From positions 80,917,184-80,981,183 of the forward strand of contig OZ020589.1 in assembly GCA_963971535.1 (NCBI GenBank): a stretch of DNA of 64,000 nt, read 5' to 3'. The stretch's first letter is position 1; every line of letters begins with the position of its first letter. This document shows positions 55,301-64,000 of this stretch, piece after piece. The notes below the pieces were generated by a model. The model was not told where the DNA came from. It saw only the letters and a program-made list of their open reading frames with translations, and made no database searches. The position numbers were made by a program, and so were the translations under genes. Source of the stretch: Notolepis coatsorum. Taxonomy: Eukaryota > Chordata > Actinopteri > Aulopiformes > Paralepididae.

Positions 55301-56140
55301 AAATCAGAAGCCATGATGATAGTGGGAACATGGCCAACACATCTGAATAGTATAGCACCCTTCCATTGGGCTAGAGACGGATTCAGGTATTTAGGAATCA
55401 TTTTGACTCCCAGCAGCAATCAGTTATATCAAGCAAACTACGAAAAGTTGATTGTACAAATCAAATCAGACATGGCCAGATGGGACATTTTACCTCTCTC
55501 CCTAGTGGGAAGAATAGAATCAATTCGAATGAATGTGCTACCTAGACTTATTTTTCTCTTCCAGTCTCTACCTATACCAATACCTGCCACTACCTTTAAA
55601 ATGTTAGATAAACTCCTATCCAAATTTATCTGGCAGAGGAAAAAACCTAGAGTAAGGCTTAAAACACTATGTTTGCCAAAGAACAAGGGTGGTCTTGGTC
55701 TACCAAACCTAAGAAACTACTACTGGGCAGCTCAATTACGCATACTTGTGCATTGGATACAAAAGGACCTAGATTCAGGATGGGTACAGATTGAGCAAAA
55801 CTCAATTCCAAAGACCCCTCTCAGATCCATAATATTCCTGGGGAAAGCATACTGGAAAAAAATTAAGATTGGTAACAAATGGATTACAAATACATTAAAG
55901 GTATGGGAAAGTGTAAGGAAAAGGGGGGAGGTCCACGATCAATATCTAGGGCCATACCAATAGCAGACAATACAGAATTCCGGCCAGCTATGGAGGATGG
56001 GGGTTTTAAAAAATGGGCGGATTTGGGCCTGGTTACTATCAATCAATTAATGGAAGGAGACTGTTTTAAATCGTTTGCACAGCTACAGCAATGTTTTGAT
56101 CTACCTTCGAAAGACATGTTTAGATACTTTCAAATAAGAC
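50654..56140 (+). repeat. Segmental duplication unit 3
   Basis: Same order as unit 2, (AAG)n longer by about six repeats. Its L1 is not truncated at the unit end and continues to its own 3' end. This makes unit 3 the likely original locus on the right. Confidence 0.92.
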
Positions 56141-57199
56141 ACTATGTAATGACTCACAGTGAGTGGGAAGCAATTAAGAGACCACCAACAAATGTGGAGC
56201 GGTACTTTATTAACACAATAGAAAAAAACTTGATGGAAAGAAAGCAGATATCCAATATTTACAACATGTTACAACTAGACGATCCAGGAGACACCACCTA
56301 TATTAAAGAAAAATGGGAGTTGGAAGCTAATGTGATCATAGAAAATGAAGAATGGGAGGACAGCCATTCAAGCAATCATAAAATCACAAATAGTCCAATG
56401 TGGAAGGAGTTTGACTGGAAGGTCAAGGTCAGGTACTTTAGGACTCCTCAAGTTCTCTCCGGATTTGCTGGTGGGTCCTCACCACTATGTTGGAGAGGAT
56501 GTGGATTGATCGGAGATCATACACATATTTTCTGGGACTGTCCAAGGGTGCAGACATTTTGGGTGAATATCAAAAATGAGATTAAAACCATTCTAGATCT
56601 TGACTTACCTCTGAATCCATCGTACTATATCTTGGGATGTATACCGAAAGGCACATACTATGGAGATACGTTATACATCTTGAGAGTGATACTGTTAATA
56701 GCAAGGAAAATGATAACTATGGCATGGCTACAAAATCAACCACCGTCAATCAAACAATGGACCAAGAGACTGAGACAGATGTATACAATGGAAGAAATGA
56801 CTGCACAATTGCAACTGAAAAAAGATATGTTTATGCAGAGATGGTCACTTGTAACCTTGTACCTGGAGATACACTAGCATGAGTCTGACGCCCTCTCTCC
56901 CTTTTTTTCTTTTTTTGTTGTTCTTTTTTTTTTTTTTTTTTTTTGCTAAATTTATTTTTCTATTTATTTTTTCGTTTCTTATCCTACAAAAAATCCAAAA
57001 AAAAAAAAGAGGCGTACTCGGATTATACAGTTTATTTTGATTACGCTGAATACTTTGAAAACAAATTGAATAAGAGGGAAGAGCCTGAGTAACAAATGTC
57101 ATTGAATATGTGAATCAAGTATATTATACTGTATGATTATTGCAATGTGATGTTCATTATGACACAAAATAAAAGAAAGTTCAAAAAAATAAATAAAAA
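53757..57199 (+). pseudogene. L1/Tx1-type LINE, 5'-truncated, complete 3' end
   Basis: Bounded by AATTGCGG on both sides (53749-53756 and 57200-57207), a plausible 8-bp target duplication. Frame 53849-55963 is open through endonuclease end, RT (AEKAFDRVD; GTRQGDVLSPL; FADD) and thumb, without the 8-base deletion and TGA of units 1 and 2. A one-A loss in GGAAAAAGGGGGG near 55920 shifts the frame. The second part, 55879-56877, carries the C-terminal zinc-type motif (CWRGCGLIGDHTHIFWDCP) and ends LVTLYLEIH. 3' UTR of ~320 bp with poly-T/poly-A runs and ATAAAAG. Endonuclease N-terminal part and ORF1 are absent. Confidence 0.9.
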
Positions 57200-57253
57200 A
57201 ATTGCGGAGGGCAGTAATACGCCACGATGCGTCTACACTGCCGGAAATTAAAA

Positions 57254-57284
<31 letters not shown>

Positions 57285-57405
57285 AAGAAGAAGAAGAAGA
57301 AGAAGAAGAAGAAGAAGAAGAAGAAGAAGAAGAAGAAGAAGAAGAAGAAGAAGAAGAAGAAGAAGAAGAAGAAGAAGAAGAAGAAGAAGAAGAAGAAGAA
57401 GAAGA
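57254..57405. repeat. (AAG)n microsatellite, ~50 repeats
   Basis: Pure AAG run after GCCGGAAATTAAAATAAG. Lies just downstream of the L1 3' flank, so the L1 target originally sat between two AAG-rich stretches. Confidence 0.97.
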
Positions 57406-57841
57406 AGCTCCCGTTTTTCCAAACTTTCCCCCAGACCCAGCGGTCGCAGAATGAATTCTTACTGTGAAAACCTGCTCTGCTCTAGATTTCTAAACTGCTG
57501 TGTAAGTACTGTTTATACTAATCTGTTGGACTTCTTATAGCATTCGTTTACTTTTATGACCGTCTATAGTGTTTGTGAGATGTTTTTCCAGAGATTCTGG
57601 TCATATTTTCCATCAAAAAGCTTGTTTTGAAATGTACCGTAGCAGAGTACCAATTTCCCCCAGGAAGAGTTGCTGTGGATTGGGTAACATTAGCGCTAGC
57701 TGCTGAGCTAACGCACGGCTAACGTCAACACAGTTGTCGTATTTATTTCGCAGTGTTTTCAAATAAGCCACATTGCTGTATTTAGTGTATTCATTAGTGG
57801 GTCATATTCCTATATGTAACATATCTCATTTTATCAACCTA

Positions 57842-58002
57842 GAATTTACGGGAGTGTCTAGATGCTAACTAGCTCCCATGCTAGCGCCGATGCTACCAGC
57901 ACCGGCTGAGATCCAGGAACAGCGCAGTCATTCTCTACCCAGGAAAAAACCTTCTAGAAGGGAGAGGGTATGGAGAAAGACAAGGCTCTATGAAGATAAT
58001 GG
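57842..58002 (+). other. Possible exon of unknown gene (weak)
   Basis: TCAACCTAG before 57842 and GGGGTAAGTTTG after ~58002 look like splice acceptor and donor. Between them an ATG frame reads MLPAPAEIQEQRSHSLPRKK then a basic stretch (PSRRERVWRKTRLYEDNG). I know no match. Length, basic composition and signals are compatible with an exon but also with chance. The surrounding 57410-58520 otherwise shows no gene; 58020-58520 is AT-rich. Confidence 0.2.
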
Positions 58003-58742
58003 GGTAAGTTTGAAAAAAAAAATTAACACACACATGAACGTTTTATAATTATCATCACAATATGTAAAAAAAAGAATTATAATTTTTTTACCAAATCTAG
58101 TTTCATTAATTAATTAATAACTTTTGAACAATAGATGCTATTTCTAATCTGTCAGCTGTTCTATATTGCCAACAAGATTGTCTACATTCCATTCAATATA
58201 CATAAATCTGATTTAAGCAAGGAAAGTTTAATTTAATACATTTTTATCTTCCAAGTTTAATTTCAACAAGTTCAAGTGCAACTACATATGAACCATAATA
58301 ATAAAAATGATGATAATAATCATACACTTATTTTATATCATTGGAAAGCCCTAGTTGTTAGCTTTAAAATGGCACCAAATATGAGGTACTTTGAAATACC
58401 CAGTAACTAATAATCTATAACAAACCAATGCAATATCATGTTCAGGGATTTCCTAAATACAAAATAGCCCTGGAAGAGTATGAAACTGGTACACCGTACA
58501 ATCAATAACACTTTAAAATACTCCAGTGACTGACGGACATTTCCCGATTGACTGTTGTTTTCCCCCGGGATATATAGGAGGGGCACCGGAAGTTATGTTG
58601 TTGTCATTGGTTATACACGAGAGAACAGTGGGTCTCATTCCCGAACGAAGTTACGACAAAATATTTCGTCTTAGCCAGATTTCGGCCCATTTAAGACATA
58701 TTAGGGCTGGGAGTGGGAGTCCCCAAACTTTCCTGAGATCTT

Positions 58743-58817
58743 ATTTGATCGTGGCTGAGAGCAGATTTAAGAGTGCTGAGGAGCACACTTAAATATGCTC
58801 TCAGCCCACGATCAAAT
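58743..58817. repeat. 75-nt near-perfect hairpin
   Basis: ATTTGATCGTGGCTGAGAGC + AGATTTAAGAGTGCT pairs with the downstream arm ending AGCCCACGATCAAAT. One single-base bulge and two mismatches in ~35 bp, loop GAGG. May be a MITE core or a small-RNA-type foldback. Confidence 0.75.
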
Positions 58818-59235
58818 CTCATGATTGATTGACTAATTTAAAATGTTATTATAACTTGACAGACTGTGTTCTCATAGTGATTCCTTCACGTCAACGCTAC
58901 AGGCCTCCTTGGAATTAATTACTTAATCATAATTAAAATAAATATGACAATATTTGTACGATAAGAAATTACACATTTGATGTCGGAAAAATAAATTATA
59001 TGGATTCATCTGATCACAGGGCAGCTGCTTAACCATATCTGAACCAGCTATTTTGGACAAATGTATAATTACTTTAATTATGCAATTATTGTGAAATGAT
59101 TGAAAATAATAATAATTCAATGCCTTCTGTGGAATTTGTATTTCTGTTTTAATGATTAATTATATGCATTTGAAAGAATGCAGGTCAACATGCAATGTAT
59201 CCCATTGATTGGTATACAATGGGACAAACCTTTGT

Positions 59236-59640
59236 TTGATTGATTGATTGATTGAAAACTTTATTAACAGATTGCAGAATGGGTACAGTACAGTACAGCT
59301 CAATTACATAAGGGGATGCAGACCAGAGAAAGAATTTCGTCTTGTTTACATCAGGGTCCCCCATTTTCAATTCATCATAACATATATGACACACACGACA
59401 CAGATAGACAATACTGCTACATCTATACATTTATGATATACCAGATTTGCAAATACAGTACTGTTTGTGATACAAAAAGAGTCCAGAAAAGAGAGTACAT
59501 TTGACGTAGAAACTGTTGGAGGTTGGGTAGGAGGGGTGGGTGGGGGATAGACTTACACTGTACAAGCAAAACTGTACATTGGAATATTGACAAAACCATA
59601 CTTGGTAATTTACTGTACATTGGAGGGGGTTGATATAGCT
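59236..59640 (+). repeat. (TCAA)n-tailed repeat, copy G
   Basis: GATTGATTGATTGATTGAAA, AACAGATTGCAGAATGGGTA, CATCAGGGTCCCCCATTTTC and the G-rich tract GTAGGAGGGGTGGGTGGGGG are all present; closely matches copy D. 58820-59235 before it is AT-rich with no gene. Confidence 0.8.
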
Positions 59641-59918
59641 ATAAACCTGCATTCCTTTGAATATATCATTAATCAATTAAACTTATATTGAAATACACTA
59701 TATAGCCTATACACCAACACTGAAATGACAGTGGATAAATAAACAAGAACTAAAGCTAATCGGTGGAAATAGACTGCATTAATATTCCATTACAAGTCTT
59801 GTGTGCGCCTACGAATGAACAGTAGCCTATAGGCTTAATTATGGAATAATAAGACATACTGCGTTCATTCATTACGCCCGCCGTAGGCTATATATATTAT
59901 ATGTCATTCATATACAGT

Positions 59919-59948
59919 ACTGCGCGCGCGTGTGTGTGCGCGCGCGCT
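59919..59948. repeat. Alternating purine-pyrimidine run (CG/TG)
   Basis: CTGCGCGCGCGTGTGTGTGC then GCGCGCGCTGCG, a strictly alternating tract able to adopt Z-DNA. No gene nearby. Confidence 0.7.
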
Positions 59949-60017
59949 GCGGCAGGTGTGTACCGCGAGCTGTATATGATGCCAATACATTAATCTAATC
60001 TAGTTTTGATGGGCGCA

Positions 60018-60097
60018 AGCGTGATTACGAAACCTAGCCACATTTCTCGGAGACGCTCTCTGATTGGCACTGACTGACGCTAGGTTTCGTAATCACG
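60018..60097. repeat. Short inverted repeat (GCGTGATTACGAAACCTAG)
   Basis: GCGTGATTACGAAACCTAG at 60018-60036 and its exact complement at 60079-60097 with a ~42-nt loop. Possibly the core of the surrounding TIR element. Confidence 0.7.
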
Positions 60098-60422
60098 CGG
60101 CTTGCAAGACTCGCAAAGCACTTCCGCCATTCCATTTCACACAGCTGCATCACCAGTTGCCTTATAAGGAGCTATGGAGGCGTTGTTTTGTATGCAAATG
60201 AGCTGAACGGGAACGCGCTTTCGAGTTTAAGACAGAATGCCATTCTCCAAGATCAGATAATATAATTTGTGCGACCTTTTCAGCCACTTAAGACATATTA
60301 CCAGCACGTTCAGGACTCAGAGTGTACTTCTCATAGATTATGTCTCAGTGGTTCCAAGATAAGTCTTCCAGAATATATCTTTGAAACATTTTCGGGAATG
60401 AGACCCAGTGTGTGTACATAAC

Positions 60423-60830
60423 TGTTACGAGTGGCGTGTTTCGATAGCATGGTGGAGTGTGGAACCCAGTATCAGCAGATAACGGAGAGATAACTTAACA
60501 GGAAGCAGGAGACAGCGTTGTGATGATAACAAGGTTTTACTCAAACAGAAAACAAGGAAACACGACTGACACACAGGTAACATTAAACAATGAACCGCTA
60601 AAGTGTATGCTGGCCCAGAACACTTAAATACAAACACTAATTAGAGACAGAGGGTAATTACTAACAGGACACAGGTGTGGTAGACAGGACTAACAGAATA
60701 CAGAGCACACAGGGGAAAACAATAACAATAGTACAAACTGAGACATACAAGACTAAAACACATTTACAAAACACAGACAGTAGGGACACAAGACTAACAC
60801 AGTGGAACTAATAAAGACAATGTGGTAACA
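60423..60830. mobile_element. ~400-bp repeat with TGTTAC...GTAACA ends
   Basis: Begins TGTTACGAGTGGCG, ends TGTGGTAACA; A- and C-rich interior (AACACAGACAG, CAGGACTAACAG). The style is that of a common teleost dispersed repeat; could be a solo LTR or a MITE. No target duplication found. Confidence 0.4.
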
Positions 60831-61589
60831 TTGACTGTGTATTTCATAACCAAATATGTCTGTATATAGGAAATATATGCAAAAGCCTGGTGTGTCTTTT
60901 GGAACAAACTGAGTCTCAGTTTTAGTGCTAAATAAGGAGTGATACTAGAGACCGTTGGTGGTACAGGAACAGGTCATAAAAGCCCCCAGTATGGTAAAAC
61001 TGTTTGAGCCTCTAGGAAACCCCTGCTGTGTTGAACTGTATTGAGAGAACAGGAGACAAGCAACCCCCCACTCGAACAACTGGTTAACTGTGTGACTGAG
61101 GACTGTGTGACTCATCCTTGAGTAGAACTTTTTAAATCCATACAAAAATAGATTATAGACAAGCCTTAAGTACATATATGACTAGAATGATTAGATCTTC
61201 CCACGCTCAGAGTGGAAATCTGTTGACTGTAAATTATATGTTAATGTGGTCACCGCCGGCCACACCTCACTGATTACAGGAAGAGAACAGTTGGTCTGAT
61301 CACAGACCTGACCTGGCTTTGAAAATCGCTCAAGGTTCATGGAAATTGTCACAAACAAGATCATATTAATTAAACTGATTTATTAGATAAAATGTTTGAA
61401 TGTCATTTAGAATGTCACCTGATTATGAAAGTAATAGTGTTATTTCACTCTTGTTAAGAATCCTGGTATATTTAACACAGTTATATTACAAAGTTTCAGT
61501 CTTGTAAATAAAGGATGGTGATGTCTCCTATGATGTTTGGTATCAGCCTAGAAGCAATGACTGTACTGGGGTGATATTAGAGATCTATA

Positions 61590-62290
61590 GGTCATTGCAT
61601 GAACCATGTACATTGGAAAATCAAAATGGTACACCAAGGAATGTTAAAGTGTTTGATTCATTCAAAGGGGACACAGGCCACAGACCCCCTTGACTGAGAA
61701 AACCAGCCCAAAGGAGGGGGCCACGGCCCCCCCTCTGTTGCTGCAGGCCAGCCCACACGACAGGAGATCTTGGGACAGACAGCCCCATGAAGACAGCTGA
61801 TTGGACCAACGTAATATTAGAATGTGCTATTATTGGTTGATGCCAGAGTATAAAAACCAGAACGCATTGTTAGAAGGTAGGCCAGACAGATACCCGAAAC
61901 CCCAGGGGGTGCTGGTTTCCACCACTCCAGAGACTATGCGGTTGCCATGACGTAAGTAAACCATAGAGTCACTGTTGGTGATGTTTAGTTTAAAGGTAAG
62001 GTCCCTAGTTGGGACCAGGTTTAACTATGTGATGGCAAAGGTATATTCTATTTCATTGGTGTAACAGGACTATTGTTATATGTACAGACTGGTTTTGATG
62101 TGTAAACCTCAACAATCCTTTGTACAGCCTGTTTGATGTACTATGAAATAATCCATGTATGTAAACAACCTTTTATTCTCTTTGAGCCCTGCGGCAATAA
62201 ATCATTTGAGTTGAACTATAGAACTCTTGTCGTCTGACTGCACCATTTATTCTCTACTGGCTACTTTGAAGTCAGATGAGGACCATCACT
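61590..62290 (+). mobile_element. Retroviral-LTR-like segment (possible solo LTR)
   Basis: AGTATAAAAACCAG (TATA box, 61847-61860) is followed ~340 bp later by CAATAAATC (polyadenylation signal, 62195-62203) and a T/G-rich GTCGTCTGACTGCACC, the layout of U3-R-U5 in retroviral LTRs. A GACGTAAGTAAACC donor-like site lies at ~61948. No partner LTR or gag/pol/env is present, and the outer boundaries are not clear. Alternative: promoter and first exon of a host gene. 60831-61590 upstream shows nothing recognisable. Confidence 0.35.
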
Positions 62291-62499
62291 ATCATTCTGT
62301 GTCTTTCTTCCCTCCAGTTAGCAACCTGTATGCACTGTGATTAATCTAATGTATTGACTGATTAATAATATACGACAACAACATAGACAACGAATAAATC
62401 AAACATAAATGACAGCAAATAATGTTAATCAGGTGAGTGAGCTGATGCCATATCTGCCACATCTGGATCAGCCCACCGGTTGGCAATGTTGAAGTGTGA

Positions 62500-62720
62500 A
62501 GTGGTGTATGGAAGGGGAGTTGAGAAGGTCCGAAACCTGGACCAGCCGAACCGGGAGGAGGGTTGCCGTCTGGTCCCGCAGGACCGGAGGAAGCGTTACA
62601 CATAACAAGCTAAGTGTTTTGGACCTGTATATAACGGTTGAGTCTGGAATTAAACAACACAAAAGAAACATAAAACTCTCCTCATTCTTCAATGACGGTA
62701 TGACAGAACGCTACATTTGG
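62500..62720. other. LTR-end-like or repeat flank of H3 fragment
   Basis: TCTGGAATTAAACAACAC + AAAACTCTCCTCATTCTTC + CGCTACATT parallels 63045-63125 (GCTGGAAATAAAGCACCAAA, AACTCTCCTCTTTCTTTCC, CGCTACATT). The H3 fragment and the GGGGAACATAGAACCC repeats therefore sit between two related copies of one repeat. Nature unknown. Confidence 0.4.
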
Positions 62721-62733
62721 GCAGGCACAACAC

Positions 62734-62811
62734 CGGTGCGCTCTTACGGGCAGCCTTGGTGGCGAGCTGCTTCCTTGGGGCTTTGCCACCGGTAGACTTA
62801 CGAGCGGTCTG
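62734..62811 (-). pseudogene. Histone H3 N-terminal tail fragment (residues 5-30)
   Basis: 26 codons on the minus strand match metazoan histone H3 residues Q5 to P30 without a change: [14 protein letters not shown] followed by [13 protein letters not shown]9, K14, K18, K23 and K27 are all present. Homology ends abruptly at both sides: the CAG for Q5 is preceded by CCA, not AAG, and P30 is followed by VLCLPKCS, not ATGGV. The globular histone fold is absent, so it cannot form a nucleosome subunit. Probably a captured gene piece or processed-gene remnant. Confidence 0.85.
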
Positions 62812-62814
62812 TGG

Positions 62815-62975
62815 GACCGGGGAACATAGAACCCGGGGAACATAGGACCCTATTTCTTTTCGGGAGCGGGCAGGACCGGGGAAAATAGAACCCCTTTTTC
62901 AGGAGCGGGGAACTTAGAACCCTTTTATTTTTTTTGAAAAAACAGGGAACATAGAACCCGGGGAACATAGGGATG
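62815..62975. repeat. ~35-55-bp degenerate tandem repeat (GGGGAACATAGAACCC)
   Basis: GGGGAA(C/A)ATAGAACCC occurs at ~62819, 62878 and 62956, with shorter versions at ~62834 and 62907. Purine-rich on the plus strand; abuts the H3 fragment. Confidence 0.7.
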
Positions 62976-63454
62976 ACCCCTGTATTAGCAGGTAGCTGTG
63001 TTGTGTATGAGAAGGGAAGTATCAACTTGTAAAACCCCATATTGAGCTGGAAATAAAGCACCAAACAGAAAAGGAAACTCTCCTCTTTCTTTCCTACATT
63101 ACTGCTTGATGGATCGCTACATTATGTTGATCCACCACAATAGAACACATTAAATAGCTTACATAAGTCTAACCACCTAGCACTAACGTTAGCTTTTTTT
63201 GTTTAGAAAAAGCTCACGCCAACTTATCAGGCTGTAACTGAGTGGCGAGACTGAACAAAAGAGACTAAATTGAAACTAAACAAAGAACACTAAAATTAAA
63301 ATGCACATACATGTACTGTAGTTGACTAAAACTTGACTAAACAAAAAATTGATAAATGTGACTATGATGACAACGGAAAAGAGCATTTGAGACATGACTT
63401 AGACGAAAACGAAAATGAAAAATAGCTGACGAAATTAACACTGCATGGAATCAA

Positions 63455-63993
63455 ACCCTTATGTGGTGTTAGGGTCTCCAGCGACCCGTTTCAAGGTTAT
63501 AATATGTAATAACTACCATGTAGTTGATTTTATTAGAACAAGGCTTTATGATATCCTCCACAACACATATATAAGCACAGCAAAACTATGTTTCACCATT
63601 TTGAAAATTCTGAAGGTACGACTGTGGTGTTAGGGTCATTCTTGACCCGCCAAGGTAAAACTATACTATAAAAATACTAAATATAAATAAATAAATAAAA
63701 TAATAATAAATATACTAAACTTTTTTTCAGAAGTTATATTCTAATATTGTTCTATTATAGTCAGAAAACATTATTATCTATGGGTTTCACATTTAGTATA
63801 TTATGATTGAACAACCTCATTTTCATTTTAAAAATAAGGGACATGATGTGTCTCGGGGGCCATAAAATCTAATTACAAGAGATTATATGGTTATGAATGC
63901 ATTAAATGTTAGTTAGGATGTAGTATTAACTATATTGAGTGATACTCCTTTCTCTTTAGTGGTCAGGACTGAGTTATACCCCGGGTCAACATT
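63455..63993. mobile_element. GGGTCA...TGACCC repeat element, cut by window end
   Basis: TGTGGTGTTAGGGTC occurs at ~63461 and ~63622, each followed within ten bases by GACCCG. The window ends with CCGGGTCAACATTGACCCGC. Such GGGTCA-N-TGACCC ends are common in fish DNA elements; family not assigned because the other end is outside. 63126-63454 shows only AT-rich sequence. Confidence 0.45.
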
Positions 63994-64000
63994 GACCCGC

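Larger units (their letters stand above)
58627..60411. mobile_element. Possible DNA transposon with CAGTGGGTCTCATTCCCGAA ends
   Basis: AGTGGGTCTCATTCCCGAA at ~58628 is matched by the inverse TTCGGGAATGAGACCCAGTG at ~60391-60410 (one difference, GTGGG/CTGGG). Interior is AT-rich without a transposase and contains the hairpin 58743-58817, repeat copy G and a short inverted repeat at 60018-60097. No clear target duplication. It could be two solitary ends rather than one element. Confidence 0.5.

Noticed and set aside
40415-57540. Poly-Arg, poly-Ser and poly-Leu frames over the (AAG)n arrays
   Set aside because: By-products of pure trinucleotide runs, open in several frames on both strands; not genes.
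60150-60230. TATGCAAATGAGC octamer-like motif, considered as a histone-type promoter linked to the H3 fragment
   Set aside because: It is 2.5 kb away, on an unrelated repeat, and the H3 piece lacks its own start; chance is the simpler reading.

Overview
The window is a transposon-dense, host-gene-poor stretch of a vertebrate genome, most likely a ray-finned (teleost) fish. The evidence is the mix of mobile elements: BEL/Pao LTR retrotransposons, a DIRS-type tyrosine-recombinase retrotransposon, L2-type and L1/Tx1-type LINEs, short-TIR hAT elements with 8-bp target duplications, and many mini- and microsatellites. This mix is typical of teleosts and absent from mammals or bacteria. I found no convincing intact single-copy host gene. 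The only clear host-derived coding piece is a 26-codon fragment of the histone H3 tail (62734-62811, minus strand).

Layout. 1-7400: a small inverted-repeat element, AT-rich tandem repeats, an L2-like LINE fragment, a ~255-bp tandem repeat, several copies of a SINE/LINE-tail repeat ending in (TCAA)n, a hAT element (2499-4071) that carries an L2 fragment and interrupts one of those copies, and a 37-38-bp satellite (6063-6525). 7602-16693: a young BEL/Pao element on the minus strand (BEL-1; two 1291-bp LTRs, 5-bp target duplication AGTAG). 16694-21600: a 17-bp minisatellite of ~1.6 kb, other short tandem arrays, a second copy of the repeat that BEL-1 split (an empty site), and a 60-bp minisatellite. 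21755-34880: a decayed DIRS-like element with 52-bp inverted termini, its reverse transcriptase split by a second BEL/Pao element (BEL-2, 24961-32697, TSD GGTGG). 35645-40114: a hAT-type element (TSD CGTTATGC) holding a LINE remnant, itself split by an L2 LINE. 37586-56140: a tandem triplication with a unit of ~5.47 kb, joining L2 3' end, hAT right end, an (AAG)n array and an L1 LINE; unit 1 carries an extra ~2.15-kb segment. 57200-64000: AT-rich sequence with a TIR element holding a 75-nt near-perfect hairpin, a retroviral-LTR-like segment, the H3-tail fragment and repeats truncated by the window end.

How it fits together. The region is a stack of nested insertions whose order can be read: repeat R before BEL-1; DIRS before BEL-2; the (TCAA)n repeat before hAT; host LINE before L2; then segmental triplication. 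Three insertions are supported by target-site duplications plus an uninterrupted paralogous sequence or a restored reading frame elsewhere in the window. Both BEL elements use a primer-binding site that matches the 3' end of tRNA-Tyr, and both have LTR pairs differing at only a few positions, so they are recent. Every coding copy carries at least one lesion or in-frame stop, so no element here looks fully autonomous as sequenced; BEL-1 comes closest.
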